A stretch of DNA of 17,281 nucleotides from Pseudoselenomonas ruminantium (GCA_002448495.1 DJYL01000118.1:1-17281); one strand, 5' to 3'. Positions 1 to 7,434 are shown, counted from the stretch's first letter. Notes: generated by a model from the sequence alone, not told the origin. Program-made: numbers and translations.

Positions 1-1109
1 CCCTGCACGAAGGTACCTGCCGCCATGATAATCTTATCCGCATAGCCCGGCATATCCCACGGCTCCGGTGCCGCATAGGAATCCACCGGGGAATACTTCT
101 GAATACCGCCGCAGAACGCCACCATCTTTTCGGCTGAACCAAGCTCGATGGCCTGAATGATATCGCCGCGCACGTCTGTGGGCAGGGGCAGGGTCTTATA
201 GCCTAAACGGGCAAACATACCGGCGGCAAAGATGGCTCCCTTGATGGACTGCGCTACCACATGGGGCGCTAAGAACAGTCCTTGGAACAGCAGGCGGTTA
301 TTCGCAAGGCTTGCGCCCAGTTCATCGCCCATACCCGGTGCCGTCAGACGATAGGAGGCCAGTTCCACCAGTTTATCCCTGCCGACAATATAGCCGCCGG
401 TTGGGGCAATGCCGCCGCCGGGATTCTTAATCAGGGAACCCGCCATAATGTCTGCGCCCACCTGCGTCGGCTCCAGCGTATCCACGAACTCACCATAGCA
501 GTTATCCACAAAGCAGATGCAGTCCGGTTTAAGGCGGTGCACTTCGGCGCAGATGGCCTTGATATCTGCGATAGACAAGGGATTTCGCATACTGTAACCG
601 CGGGAACGCTGAATCTCCACCATCTTGGTCTTGTCGGTAATGACATTCTTGATGCCTTCCATATCGACTTTGCCTTCAATCATGGGCAGCTCGTTATAGA
701 GCACGCCAAATTCCTTCAAGGAACCGGGGCTGGGATTGTCGTAGCCGATAACCGTCTGCATGGTGTCATAGGGCTTGCCCGTCAGCGATACCAGCTCATC
801 ACCGGGACGCAGAATGCCAAAGAGCACGGTCGCCAGTGCATGCGTGCCGGATACAAACTGCGTGCGCACCAAAGCCCGTTCCGCGCCAAAGATGTTCGCA
901 TAGAGTTCTTCGAGCTTACTGCGGCCAATATCGTCATAGGCATAGCCGGAAGTCGTGTTGAAATGCGCGTCCGAAACCTTGCATTCGCGCATGGCATCGA
1001 GCACCTTCAATGTATTTTCCTCGGCAATCGCATCTACATGTGCAAAGAGCTCCTGTGACTGTGCCAATACTTCTTTTTTGAGGTCAACGATTTTCTGTGA
1101 AAAAGCCAA
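1..1109 (-). CDS. ynbB: YnbB-like PLP-dependent C-S lyase family protein (methionine gamma-lyase / 'aluminum resistance' family), 3' end cut
   Basis: The frame is open from 1109 to the left edge of the window: 369 codons with no stop, so the C-terminal end is missing. Its family usually runs to a little over 400 residues. It reads as a fold-type I PLP enzyme of the YnbB family. A substrate-pocket-like FNTTSGYAYDD lies near residues 50-60, a conserved VSGTHAL near 87-92, VDNCYGEF near 201-208, and SLIKNPGGG with the likely Schiff-base lysine Lys228. The family is annotated as cystathionine beta-lyase/methionine gamma-lyase-like, but its true substrate is uncertain. The start is TTG: AAAGGAG sits about 9 bases upstream, overlapping the last codons of hflX, and no in-frame ATG fits. 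Only 6 bases separate it from the hflX stop, so the pair is cotranscribed. In Bacillus subtilis the order ynbA(hflX)-ynbB-glnR-glnA is known, so glnR may follow outside the window. Confidence 0.88.
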   Translation of the reverse strand, partial: MAFSQKIVDLKKEVLAQSQELFAHVDAIAEENTLKVLDAMRECKVSDAHFNTTSGYAYDDIGRSKLEELYANIFGAERALVRTQFVSGTHALATVLFGILRPGDELVSLTGKPYDTMQTVIGYDNPSPGSLKEFGVLYNELPMIEGKVDMEGIKNVITDKTKMVEIQRSRGYSMRNPLSIADIKAICAEVHRLKPDCICFVDNCYGEFVDTLEPTQVGADIMAGSLIKNPGGGIAPTGGYIVGRDKLVELASYRLTAPGMGDELGASLANNRLLFQGLFLAPHVVAQSIKGAIFAAGMFARLGYKTLPLPTDVRGDIIQAIELGSAEKMVAFCGGIQKYSPVDSYAAPEPWDMPGYADKIIMAAGTFVQ

Positions 1110-1115
1110 TGTATA

Positions 1116-2915
1116 TTACTCCTTTAATTCATACTTCGTAAAATTATCTTTTTCCGACAGGGGCAGACGCACTTCCACCTTCGTGCCTGTCTCCTCATAT
1201 GCCGTTTCCACCACAGCATTTAATTTATGCAGCCTCGTTACGGCAGCCCCTTCATCATAGGGAATCAAGAGCGTCATGCGCACCTGGCTTTCCTGAAAAA
1301 AGCCTTCAATACGCCGCTGCAGGCCATCGAGATTTTCTCCCGTCATGGCGGAGATAAAGACGCCATCGCGCCCATGTAAGAGCTGTTCTCTTATATGTGG
1401 ATTATCCAGCTGGTCAGCCTTGTTAAAGACATAGAGCACAGGCTTGCCGTCTGCTTCGAGTTCTTTAAGCACCGCCACCACGGCTTCAATCTGGGCTTCG
1501 AGGTTCTCATTGCTGCAATCCACCACATGCAGGAGCAAATCGGCCTCCTGCACTTCTTCCAAGGTTGCCCGGAAAGCCTTGACCAATGTATGGGGCAGTT
1601 TTTGGATAAAGCCTACGGTATCGGTCAGCAGAATTTCCTGCTTTTCCGGCAACTGCAAATGGCGCGTTGTCGGGTCAAGCGTCGCAAAGAGCTTATCTTC
1701 GGCAAAGACCTCGGAACCGGTCAGCTTATTTAAGAGCGTGGATTTTCCCGCATTGGTATAGCCGACCAGAGCCACAAGCGGAATCTGCGACTCCTTGCGG
1801 CGCTTGCGGTGCAGGCTGCGGCTTTTCTTCATGCCGTCAATCTGTTCTTCGATATCGTGAATCTTGCTGTAAATCCGCCGCCTGTCCACTTCGAGTTTGG
1901 TTTCACCTGGGCCGCGGGTACCGATGCCGCCGCCGAGGCGGGATAACGAGAGGCCCTGCCCACTAAGCCGGGGCAGATTGTAGCGAAGCTGCGCAAGCTC
2001 CACCTGCAATTTACCTTCCCTTGACCGCGCCCTTTGGGCAAAAATATCCAGTATCAAGGCTGTGCGGTCAATGACCTTGACCCCCAGCATGCGTTCCAGA
2101 TTATGCTGCTGGGAAGGCGTCAGTTCATCATCGAGAATCAGGAGTGTCGCTTCTAAATTCTGAATCTCCATCGCCAGCTCATTGACCTTTCCACGGCCTA
2201 AGAAAAACGCCGCATCCGGCTTTTCCTTGCGCTGGGTAAAGGTAGCTACAACCTTGGCGCCGGCCGTATCGGCAAGGCGTGAAAGTTCCGCCATGGATTC
2301 CTCAATGGGCCAGCTGCTGCCGGGGCGCTCTACACCGGCAAGAATAGCCCGCTCCACTTCATCATCAGTGCTCTTGGTGCTCTGGGCCGCCAATTTCTTA
2401 TTGACCACCGTGACCAACAGATTCAAATTGATTTGCGCGAGTATCTTGTCCTCTGCCGGGCCGTACTGGGTCAGCAGCTGCGTACCATCCTCACTCATTT
2501 CGCCCGCAAAGAACGCCAGACAGCCGATAATCTTTTTGTCCTTGCGTCCAATGGCCGCCATGCAGTCAAAGCGCAGGCGGCGCAGGGAGGATAAATCCGG
2601 CGCACTCAGGCGCACATCCCCGCTCGGATGGGTATGAATACAGCGAATCCCCGACAGGCGTAAATCCGAGCGGGTCTTTTGCTTAAATTCCGGCAAATCC
2701 ACGGTAGCCGTGTCACCTAAGGACACCTGCATCACCTTGCCCTGACGGTTTAAGTATACCGCCACTTCCCTATCCGTATCCTCCGTAATGGAGAGCATTT
2801 CCTCATTGAGTTCCCGCGTGGAAATCTGGCCGATAGGCACCCGCATATCATAGAGGGCTTTTAATTTTTCCAATATATAGGTTTTAATATTGGCTAAATC
2901 GCCATTTACTTGCAT
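1116..2915 (-). CDS. hflX: HflX ribosome-associated GTPase with an N-terminal JAMM/MPN+-like domain
   Basis: This 599-residue protein is about 190 residues longer than the usual bacterial HflX. From residue ~188 it is a standard HflX. The HflX N-terminal domain begins ERAILAGVE, followed by a middle coiled-coil region with [15 protein letters not shown] (~328-342). The G domain has G1 GYTNAGKS (385-392), G3 DTVGF (432-436), G4 NKAD (498-501) and G5 SAM (522-524). HflX binds the 50S subunit and splits stalled or hibernating ribosomes. Residues ~45-170 look like a JAB/RadC-fold domain: Glu50 in a strand (REVAVYLN), then His94-Thr-His96-Pro, Ser104 and Asp107, which is the full JAMM zinc-site pattern. 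The start is ATG with AAGGAGG 5 bases upstream. It lies 18 bases after the nucleoid-protein gene and 6 bases before the ynbB-like gene. HflX identity is certain; activity of the extra domain is inference. Confidence 0.97.
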   Translation of the reverse strand: MQVNGDLANIKTYILEKLKALYDMRVPIGQISTRELNEEMLSITEDTDREVAVYLNRQGKVMQVSLGDTATVDLPEFKQKTRSDLRLSGIRCIHTHPSGDVRLSAPDLSSLRRLRFDCMAAIGRKDKKIIGCLAFFAGEMSEDGTQLLTQYGPAEDKILAQINLNLLVTVVNKKLAAQSTKSTDDEVERAILAGVERPGSSWPIEESMAELSRLADTAGAKVVATFTQRKEKPDAAFFLGRGKVNELAMEIQNLEATLLILDDELTPSQQHNLERMLGVKVIDRTALILDIFAQRARSREGKLQVELAQLRYNLPRLSGQGLSLSRLGGGIGTRGPGETKLEVDRRRIYSKIHDIEEQIDGMKKSRSLHRKRRKESQIPLVALVGYTNAGKSTLLNKLTGSEVFAEDKLFATLDPTTRHLQLPEKQEILLTDTVGFIQKLPHTLVKAFRATLEEVQEADLLLHVVDCSNENLEAQIEAVVAVLKELEADGKPVLYVFNKADQLDNPHIREQLLHGRDGVFISAMTGENLDGLQRRIEGFFQESQVRMTLLIPYDEGAAVTRLHKLNAVVETAYEETGTKVEVRLPLSEKDNFTKYELKE

Positions 2916-2933
2916 ATTTCCTCCTTAGGAAAA

Positions 2934-3935
2934 TCAGCCACGGTTCACGATATTGCCGATATGCTTGAGCATAATCGAGAGCGTCCCATCCTCGTTGTTA
3001 TGAAACTCCATGTACTCCGTGTTATCAAAATACTCCGAAGGAATCGTCAGTTCAATCCCCGTATCGGTCTTTAATTTATGCTTGCACATCTTCTTGATGG
3101 TGGCTTCCTGATCCATTTTTACAGGTTCGGTAAAGCCCGCCTCCTTGATGGCATTGTCAAAATCAGCCTGCATGGATGGATTTTCCTTGAAGATTTCCTT
3201 GCCGGCTTCCACCAAATCCAGCTCGTCCGTAGTCTGCATATTCTCCGTCACATAGCTCTTGACCGCCGCTTCGGTGGCTACCTTGTCCTGCCCATAGGCT
3301 TCAGCGACCTTTGCCGCCGTCTTGCTGAGGTTCTTGATGGCTTCTTTCGGCGAAGGGGTCAGGCTGCATTCCAGCAGAATTTCGGGGAATACCAGAATGC
3401 TGTTGCCGTCAATGGTGTATTTTTTCGCCGTGACCGAGATTTCCTTGCTCTCCGTATCGATAAAGGCAAATTCCTCCATCTTCTGCGAGAGGTTCGGCAT
3501 AATCGAATAATGATTGATGATTTCGTTCTTGATGCCCGCTTCCGTCTGATTCACCTGATGGGTATAGCCGATATGGCTGTTGGATTTGAAAATCACAATC
3601 TGCCTTCTGTCGTCAATGCGCACATCGGCCACAATCACATCACTCGAGGCCATTTCCTCGGCATGGACAAAGGCATCCTCCAGTTTCTTCGTCAGTTCCT
3701 TGGAAAAGGGTACAAAGCTCATTTCCCCGCTCAAATATTCCTTGACCAGCTGCGCGCAATGGCTGTCCTCATAAAAGCTGCCCGGCTTGGCATCCTGGCT
3801 GCCCCAGGATTTTTCGATATGCTTGAGCAGGAAGGTTTCAATACTGTCCTGCACCGTAAGCTCCTCATCCGAATAGACCGTCATACCGGAGTTAAAATCG
3901 AGTATATGTAAAATCGCTTTATCAATTATTACCAT
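2934..3935 (-). CDS. Nucleoid-associated protein, YejK/NdpA (NA37) family
   Basis: This 333-residue protein has the usual length and pattern of the 37-kDa nucleoid-associated family (YejK/NdpA). The N-terminus is MVIIDKAILHILD, followed by a charged central region. There is a FxxxG/H-type core around SNSHIGYTHQV (~118-128), an ILVFPEILLE-like strand region near residue 180, and a C-terminal IELTIPSEYFDN segment that is common in the family. Family members bind DNA and coat the nucleoid; the exact role is poorly known. No signal peptide or membrane segment is visible. The ATG start overlaps the last 14 bases of the upstream 236-residue gene, with a CAGGTG Shine-Dalgarno 4 bases before it, so translation of the two is probably coupled. 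hflX follows after 18 bases. The family assignment comes from memory of the sequence pattern and is fairly secure. Confidence 0.85.
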   Translation of the reverse strand: MVIIDKAILHILDFNSGMTVYSDEELTVQDSIETFLLKHIEKSWGSQDAKPGSFYEDSHCAQLVKEYLSGEMSFVPFSKELTKKLEDAFVHAEEMASSDVIVADVRIDDRRQIVIFKSNSHIGYTHQVNQTEAGIKNEIINHYSIMPNLSQKMEEFAFIDTESKEISVTAKKYTIDGNSILVFPEILLECSLTPSPKEAIKNLSKTAAKVAEAYGQDKVATEAAVKSYVTENMQTTDELDLVEAGKEIFKENPSMQADFDNAIKEAGFTEPVKMDQEATIKKMCKHKLKTDTGIELTIPSEYFDNTEYMEFHNNEDGTLSIMLKHIGNIVNRG

Positions 3936-4632
3936 AATGCACCTGCTCTTTCTGTTCTTCTGCCCATGACCTCACCTGCTGCAAGCGGGCGGGCATCCGG
4001 GTACGCAGTTTTTCCTCCAGCTCCTGCAGGTCATTTGAGTCAAAATCATAGTTTACGTCAGGGATATTCCAAATCCGTGCCTCCGAAAAAAATTCGTCCC
4101 GATAAATATTATAATAAACCGTAAAACTGCTCGCCAAGGTAAAATCCACATAATCAATGACAATGTAGGAGCCATTGTTGATTTTCACAGGCTGGGACGG
4201 ACGGATAAAGAGCTCAAAGCCTTCACTCTCTGCCGGCAAATCCCTGCCGAACTGCCACTCCGGCAAATTAAGCCCCTCGACAATGCTGCTCAGCGTTGCG
4301 GGATTAAACTGCGCCATATCTTTGAGCACCTGCTCAAACTGTGCCTCCAAAAGCTCCTCAAACACGGAAAGTTTGGCGGTGATAAACTCAATGCGGGCAA
4401 ATTCAATCAACCCGATTTTCAGCCGCACCTTGTACTCATGGGTTTCCTCATGGAAGTAGACAATAGCACTCTTATGCCACTTTTCATTGACATAGGAATA
4501 CAAATCGTATTTGTCCTTGCCTATCACCGGCTCCCGCTGCAAGGTAAAGCCATGCCACGCCTCCGGCAAAGCAGCCATATATTCCCAGCCGTCTGTTTCC
4601 TCTTTGATTTTGGCAATCGTTTCTTCTTTCAT
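3922..4632 (-). CDS. Uncharacterised 236-residue protein coupled to the nucleoid-associated protein gene
   Basis: I do not recognise this family. The protein is acidic and soluble-looking, rich in aromatic residues and in alternating beta-type segments (for example YIVIDYVDFTLASSFTVYYN near residues 156-175). It has a charged C-terminal helix (LQELEEKLRTRMPARLQQ), no signal peptide, no membrane helix and no cysteine motif. The chosen start is the ATG at 4632 (MKEETIAK), which has AGGAAAGG about 9 bases upstream. The frame also stays open to an ATG at 4680, but that stretch lies inside the tRNA-Lys terminator hairpin, so the longer version is unlikely. Its stop overlaps the start of the YejK-like gene by 14 bases, which implies coexpression and possibly a shared function. 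I see no clear promoter between the tRNA terminator and this gene. Confidence 0.8.
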   Translation of the reverse strand: MKEETIAKIKEETDGWEYMAALPEAWHGFTLQREPVIGKDKYDLYSYVNEKWHKSAIVYFHEETHEYKVRLKIGLIEFARIEFITAKLSVFEELLEAQFEQVLKDMAQFNPATLSSIVEGLNLPEWQFGRDLPAESEGFELFIRPSQPVKINNGSYIVIDYVDFTLASSFTVYYNIYRDEFFSEARIWNIPDVNYDFDSNDLQELEEKLRTRMPARLQQVRSWAEEQKEQVHYGNN

Positions 4633-4660
4633 ATAGGTAGGCCTTTCCTGCAAAACCATA

Positions 4661-4693
4661 CAAGAAAAGCTCCCAGGCAAAGCCTAAGAGCTT
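4661..4693 (-). terminator. Intrinsic terminator after tRNA-Lys
   Basis: Read on the minus strand, AAGCTCTTAGGC and GCCTGGGAGCTT form a 12-bp stem (two G-T pairs) with a TTT loop at 4667-4693, followed by a T-rich tail (TTCTTG). It begins 11 bases after the CCA end of the tRNA and ends 28 bases before the start of the next gene. Confidence 0.8.
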
Positions 4694-4704
4694 GTAATTT
4701 CAAA

Positions 4705-4780
<76 letters not shown>

Positions 4781-4808
4781 ATTAGCCCTGTTCTCAAGGA
4801 CATGTAAT

Positions 4809-4837
4809 ATAATATCACTAAGCCATGCACTCGTCAA
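4809..4837 (-). promoter_or_regulatory. Sigma-70-type promoter of tRNA-Lys
   Basis: On the minus strand the -35 box TTGACG and -10 box TATTAT are 17 bases apart. The start would fall about 22 bases before the mature tRNA 5' end. The 25 bases upstream of the -35 box are almost pure A and T runs, resembling an UP element. These runs also form the tail of the luxR-type gene. Confidence 0.8.
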
Positions 4838-4864
4838 GGACTTTTTTCAAAAAAACTCAAAAAC

Positions 4865-5653
4865 TTAAATATAATTCTGCACGGCCTTTTCCATCACGCA
4901 GCAATGGAAGATTTCTGTACGATTGGACACATTCATCTTCTTCGCAATCGAAGATATGTGCTTCTTCACCGTGGCCTCAGCGCAGAACAATTTGTCCGCA
5001 ATCTGCTGATTGGTCATACCACGGCAGATAAGTCCCGTAATCTGTCGTTCTCTGTCGGTCAGACCAAAACGCTCAATAAGAACTTTTTTAGCCTGCTGAC
5101 CTTTTTCATTCTGCGGATGAAACTCGTACATACGTCGCGTAATCAATGGTTCCATCAGCCGCAGACGGAAAATATCCTTGTCGGTAAAATTGCCGCTTTC
5201 CTCACGTCTCAGCAGCCAGAATTTACCAACCAGCAATCCCTTGTGCACCAAAAAAACCTTGCAGGCATAACTCATACCCAGTTCATCATGCACCATGCGA
5301 CCGATTTCAGTCTGGGACAAAAAAGCATCGCTGAACATATCCGAGTCGCGGAATACCTGAGATTTTTTTTGCCATTCCAAAGTATTGTACACGCTGGACT
5401 TATGTGCCAGCTCCGCTGCTTTGAACAAGGCATCTGTTGTGGGGACAACAGGGGCATTTTTATACGCCATTGGTTCCAGACATTCCTTTGCCTCCGGATT
5501 GTTTTTGACCACGTAAGATACGCCGCAGTCAAAAGGAGCGATTTCACTCATAACCTCGAACACTGTATGCCGGAACTCATCCACCGGAGCGGTCATAATC
5601 CGCGTAAGTCCAGTAGACATCTGCCAGCATTCCTGTTCATTCAGTTGCAGCAT
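4865..5653 (-). CDS. LuxR-family transcriptional regulator
   Basis: This 262-residue protein has a C-terminal LuxR/GerE helix-turn-helix at residues ~197-255. Recognisable parts are GLTDRERQITGLICRGMTNQ, IADKLFCAEATVKKHISS and KMNVSNRTE, including the conserved Glu202, Thr228, Val229 and Lys230-type positions. The first ~180 residues form a sensor-like domain with no recognisable receiver aspartate or autoinducer-pocket signature; a GAF-like fold is possible but not shown. There is no membrane segment. It therefore probably binds DNA in response to an intracellular signal that I cannot name. The start is ATG with AAAGGCAGGA before it. The gene has its own promoter embedded in the terminator of the upstream unit. 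No clear terminator follows it, so its transcript may run through tRNA-Lys to the tRNA terminator. Confidence 0.93.
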   Translation of the reverse strand: MLQLNEQECWQMSTGLTRIMTAPVDEFRHTVFEVMSEIAPFDCGVSYVVKNNPEAKECLEPMAYKNAPVVPTTDALFKAAELAHKSSVYNTLEWQKKSQVFRDSDMFSDAFLSQTEIGRMVHDELGMSYACKVFLVHKGLLVGKFWLLRREESGNFTDKDIFRLRLMEPLITRRMYEFHPQNEKGQQAKKVLIERFGLTDRERQITGLICRGMTNQQIADKLFCAEATVKKHISSIAKKMNVSNRTEIFHCCVMEKAVQNYI

Positions 5654-5716
5654 AAAATCCTGCCTTTCTTGGGGAAATATTAAGTTAACACATCACACAC
5701 ATAACACAACGGATTC

Positions 5717-5745
5717 ATTATACGCCAAAAGAACGGGTCTGGCAA
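5717..5745 (-). promoter_or_regulatory. Promoter of the luxR-type gene
   Basis: On the minus strand the -35 TTGCCA and -10 TATAAT are separated by 17 bases. The start would be about 55 bases before the luxR ATG. The -35 box lies in and next to the loop of the hairpin at 5729-5756, so terminator and promoter share bases. Confidence 0.65.
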
Positions 5746-5756
5746 GACCCGTTCTT
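5725..5756 (-). terminator. Hairpin terminator between hslO and the luxR-type gene
   Basis: A perfect 12-bp inverted repeat (5729-5740 and 5745-5756) has a 4-base loop. On the minus strand it reads AAGAACGGGTCT-TGCC-AGACCCGTTCTT and runs into TTCTTTTGG. It most likely ends transcripts from hslO or from the small unit at 5842-5870. The plus-strand read-out also has a T/C-rich tail, but no plus-strand gene needs it. Confidence 0.75.
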
Positions 5757-5835
5757 CTCTAAATATAATTCCTTTACCTGCAAAGCTTCCCCATTCTTGA
5801 AGGTATCTTTTGTGTCATCACTTCCCCAAGTGACA
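5725..5835 (-). ncRNA. Candidate short structured RNA or attenuated luxR leader
   Basis: The segment lies between the possible promoter at 5842-5870 and the perfect terminator hairpin at 5729-5756. Near its 5' end CACTT-GGGG-AAGTG forms a hairpin. A second GGGGAAG follows about 38 bases on. The 9 bases CTTGGGGAA (5822-5830) are an exact complement of TTCCCCAAG in the luxR leader (5668-5676), just upstream of its Shine-Dalgarno. I do not recognise a known RNA family. A 41-codon frame also crosses this segment (see rejected items). Confidence 0.3.
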
Positions 5836-5841
5836 TAGGTC

Positions 5842-5870
5842 ATTATACGCTTGAGGATTTACTGCCGCAA
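5842..5870 (-). promoter_or_regulatory. Possible second promoter in the hslO-luxR gap
   Basis: On the minus strand TTGCGG and TATAAT are spaced by exactly 17 bases, inside an otherwise non-coding 265-base gap. A transcript from here would start near 5835 and meet the hairpin at 5756-5729 after about 80-110 bases. This gives either a short structured RNA or a long luxR leader. No experiment supports it. Confidence 0.4.
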
Positions 5871-5919
5871 TAACCAAAAAGTGGAATCTTTTCAGGCAAG
5901 TACTACTAAAGTAGTAGCA

Positions 5920-6798
5920 TCAGCGGACTTTATCGGCAGCTGCTGCCAGTTCCTGCAATTCCTCACCGGTAAATTCATATTTTTCATTGCAGAAATGGCA
6001 GCTTACTTCCGCATGTCCATCAGCAACCAGACTGTCCAAATCCTCTTTGCCCAAGCTGATGAGCACGTTAAAGAGCATTTCCTTGGAGCAATGGCACTTG
6101 AAGGCCAAATCCGTTTCCGACATATAGTTGATGTCAAAGCCCTGCAGCATTTCGGCAATGATGTCCTTGGCAGAATAGCCCTTCTCCACCATGTGCGAAA
6201 CAGAATTCACCTTCTGCAGATTGGCTTCAAGTTTGCTGATACATTCTTCCGTGGCATCCGGCAATGGCTGAATAAAGAAACCGCCCGCCCCGATGCACTT
6301 GAAGTCCGGATTCACCAGCACGCCCAAACCAATACTGGACGGTGTCTGCTCGGAAACATAGAGGTACTTGGTCAAATCGTCGGCAATTTCGCCATCGGTG
6401 ATTTCACAGCTGCCCGTGATGGGATTTCTAAGGCCCGTAAAGCGCGTCACGGATACTGTGCCGTTCGTGCCGACACCGCCGCCCACATCAATCTTACCCT
6501 TGTCGTTAAGCGGCAGGTTCACATGGGGATTGCCCACATAGCCGCGCACATAACCTTCCGGCGTAGCATCGGCAGTCACAATACCTAAAGGGCCGCCACC
6601 GTTAAACTTCACCGTCAGCGCTTCCTTATTCTTGAGGTTGGCGGCCAGCAGGAGCGCGCCTGTCATGGTGCGCCCCAAGGCTGCTGCCGCCACCGGATAG
6701 CAGTCATGGCGGCGGATGGCTTCATTTACTAAATCCGTAGTCACTGCCGCATAAATGCGTACACCATCGGCTGTGGCTTTTACTAAATGGTCTTTCAT
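5920..6798 (-). CDS. hslO: Hsp33 redox-regulated chaperone
   Basis: This 292-residue protein has the normal Hsp33 length. Hsp33 is a cytoplasmic holdase that is kept inactive by zinc bound to four cysteines and is switched on by oxidation and unfolding. The zinc ligands are visible as Cys235-His-Cys237 and Cys267-His-Phe-Cys270 in the C-terminal domain. Family blocks include the N-terminal LGRTMTGALLLAANLK (~41-56), GYVGNPHVNLPL (~86-97) and YYxSEQTPS-like YLYVSEQTPSSIGLGVLV (~145-162). The chosen start is the ATG at 6798 (MKDHLVKATADG) with GAGGAAAG upstream. A longer frame to 6930 would run through the preceding terminator hairpin and is rejected. It begins only 15 bases after that terminator, and no clear promoter of its own is visible, so expression may depend on read-through or a promoter inside yfcE. 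Confidence 0.97.
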   Translation of the reverse strand: MKDHLVKATADGVRIYAAVTTDLVNEAIRRHDCYPVAAAALGRTMTGALLLAANLKNKEALTVKFNGGGPLGIVTADATPEGYVRGYVGNPHVNLPLNDKGKIDVGGGVGTNGTVSVTRFTGLRNPITGSCEITDGEIADDLTKYLYVSEQTPSSIGLGVLVNPDFKCIGAGGFFIQPLPDATEECISKLEANLQKVNSVSHMVEKGYSAKDIIAEMLQGFDINYMSETDLAFKCHCSKEMLFNVLISLGKEDLDSLVADGHAEVSCHFCNEKYEFTGEELQELAAAADKVR

Positions 6799-6812
6799 TA
6801 CATCTTTCCTCT

Positions 6813-6844
6813 CAAAAATAAAGGCCCTCCCCTGCGGGAAGGCC
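6813..6844 (-). terminator. Terminator of the riboflavin-yfcE operon
   Basis: On the minus strand AGGCCTTCCC and a GGG-GAGGGCCT arm form a ~10-bp GC-rich stem (one G-T pair) with a short loop, followed by TTATTTTTG. It starts 6 bases after the yfcE stop and ends 14 bases before hslO. Confidence 0.85.
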
Positions 6845-6850
6845 TGCTTG

Positions 6851-7411
6851 TCAATCAAACGTATAAGTTGCCAGAACTTCGTCCGTATCAATATCATAAA
6901 TCGAAATCGTCTTTTTGTCCAGCACCGCAAAGGTATTGCGCTTGTCTTCCCGCTTGGAAAGAGCCGCCGAACCCGGATTCAAAAAGACGGTATTGCCCCG
7001 CTTTTCGAGCACCGTGGTATGGATATGGCCGCTGATAAAGAGGTCGGCCTTTAAATGCGCCGCCAGTTTATCCTTTTCGGCATCCGTCATCACCGCATCA
7101 CCATGAGTCACGATAATCCGCAGGCCCTCGGCCACCACATAGGCATAGGGTGCCTCAATGGGCAGTTCCAGACAGCTGGCATCCACGGAAGAATCGCAGT
7201 TGCCCTTGGCAATGATGACCGGCACCGGGCAGTTGTTGATTTTCTCTACCAGGCCGGCCGGATTATAGTCCGCCTTCATGGGATTGCGCGGCCCATGATA
7301 GAGCACATCCCCGGCATGAAGAATCATATCCGCATCATGAAACTGCTTGTCAAAGGCCGTCTGCCACGCGCCTTCATGCCCATGGGTATCGCTGATAATG
7401 CCAATTTTCAT
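6851..7411 (-). CDS. yfcE: YfcE/MJ0936-type metallophosphoesterase
   Basis: This 186-residue protein has all the metal-site blocks of calcineurin-like phosphodiesterases of the YfcE family: Asp8-Thr-His10, Gly34-Asp35, Gly70-Asn71-Cys-Asp73, His103-Gly and Gly128-His129-Ile-His131. Characterised members are Mn-dependent and act on phosphodiesters or phosphomonoesters in vitro; the physiological substrate is mostly unknown. There is no signal peptide, so it is cytoplasmic. The start is ATG with GGAGGG 10 bases upstream. It is the last gene of the riboflavin operon, 23 bases after ribH and just before the operon terminator. This makes a role in removing a phosphate from a riboflavin-pathway intermediate worth testing, though that is inference only. 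Confidence 0.93.
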   Translation of the reverse strand: MKIGIISDTHGHEGAWQTAFDKQFHDADMILHAGDVLYHGPRNPMKADYNPAGLVEKINNCPVPVIIAKGNCDSSVDASCLELPIEAPYAYVVAEGLRIIVTHGDAVMTDAEKDKLAAHLKADLFISGHIHTTVLEKRGNTVFLNPGSAALSKREDKRNTFAVLDKKTISIYDIDTDEVLATYTFD

Positions 7412-7434
7412 TTGCTTCCAGCCCTCCTAAATAC

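Noticed and set aside
282..1058. 258-codon open frame on the plus strand
   Set aside because: It lies antisense to the ynbB-like gene, whose family motifs and PLP lysine are clear; its translation resembles no family.
2594..2637. HTHPSGD motif as a separate radC gene
   Set aside because: The motif is in one uninterrupted frame with the HflX GTPase domains, and the helix-hairpin-helix part of RadC is absent.
4633..4680. 16-residue N-terminal extension of the unknown 236-residue protein
   Set aside because: It is encoded by the tRNA-Lys terminator hairpin, and a good ribosome site precedes the internal ATG.
5718..5843. 41-codon minus-strand frame starting MTYVTWGSDD in the hslO-luxR gap
   Set aside because: It has a reasonable amino-acid mix but no Shine-Dalgarno. 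Its ATG overlaps a likely -10 box, and its last codons run through a perfect terminator hairpin and into the luxR -10 box. Conservation in relatives would reopen the case.
5901..5916. TACTAC-TAAA-GTAGTA inverted repeat just after hslO
   Set aside because: It has a short AT-rich stem with no T-tract after it on the minus strand, so it is not a convincing terminator; the GC-rich hairpin further on is better.
6799..6930. 44-residue N-terminal extension of Hsp33
   Set aside because: It overlaps the end of yfcE and the operon terminator; Hsp33 proteins begin close to MKDHLVKA-like sequence.
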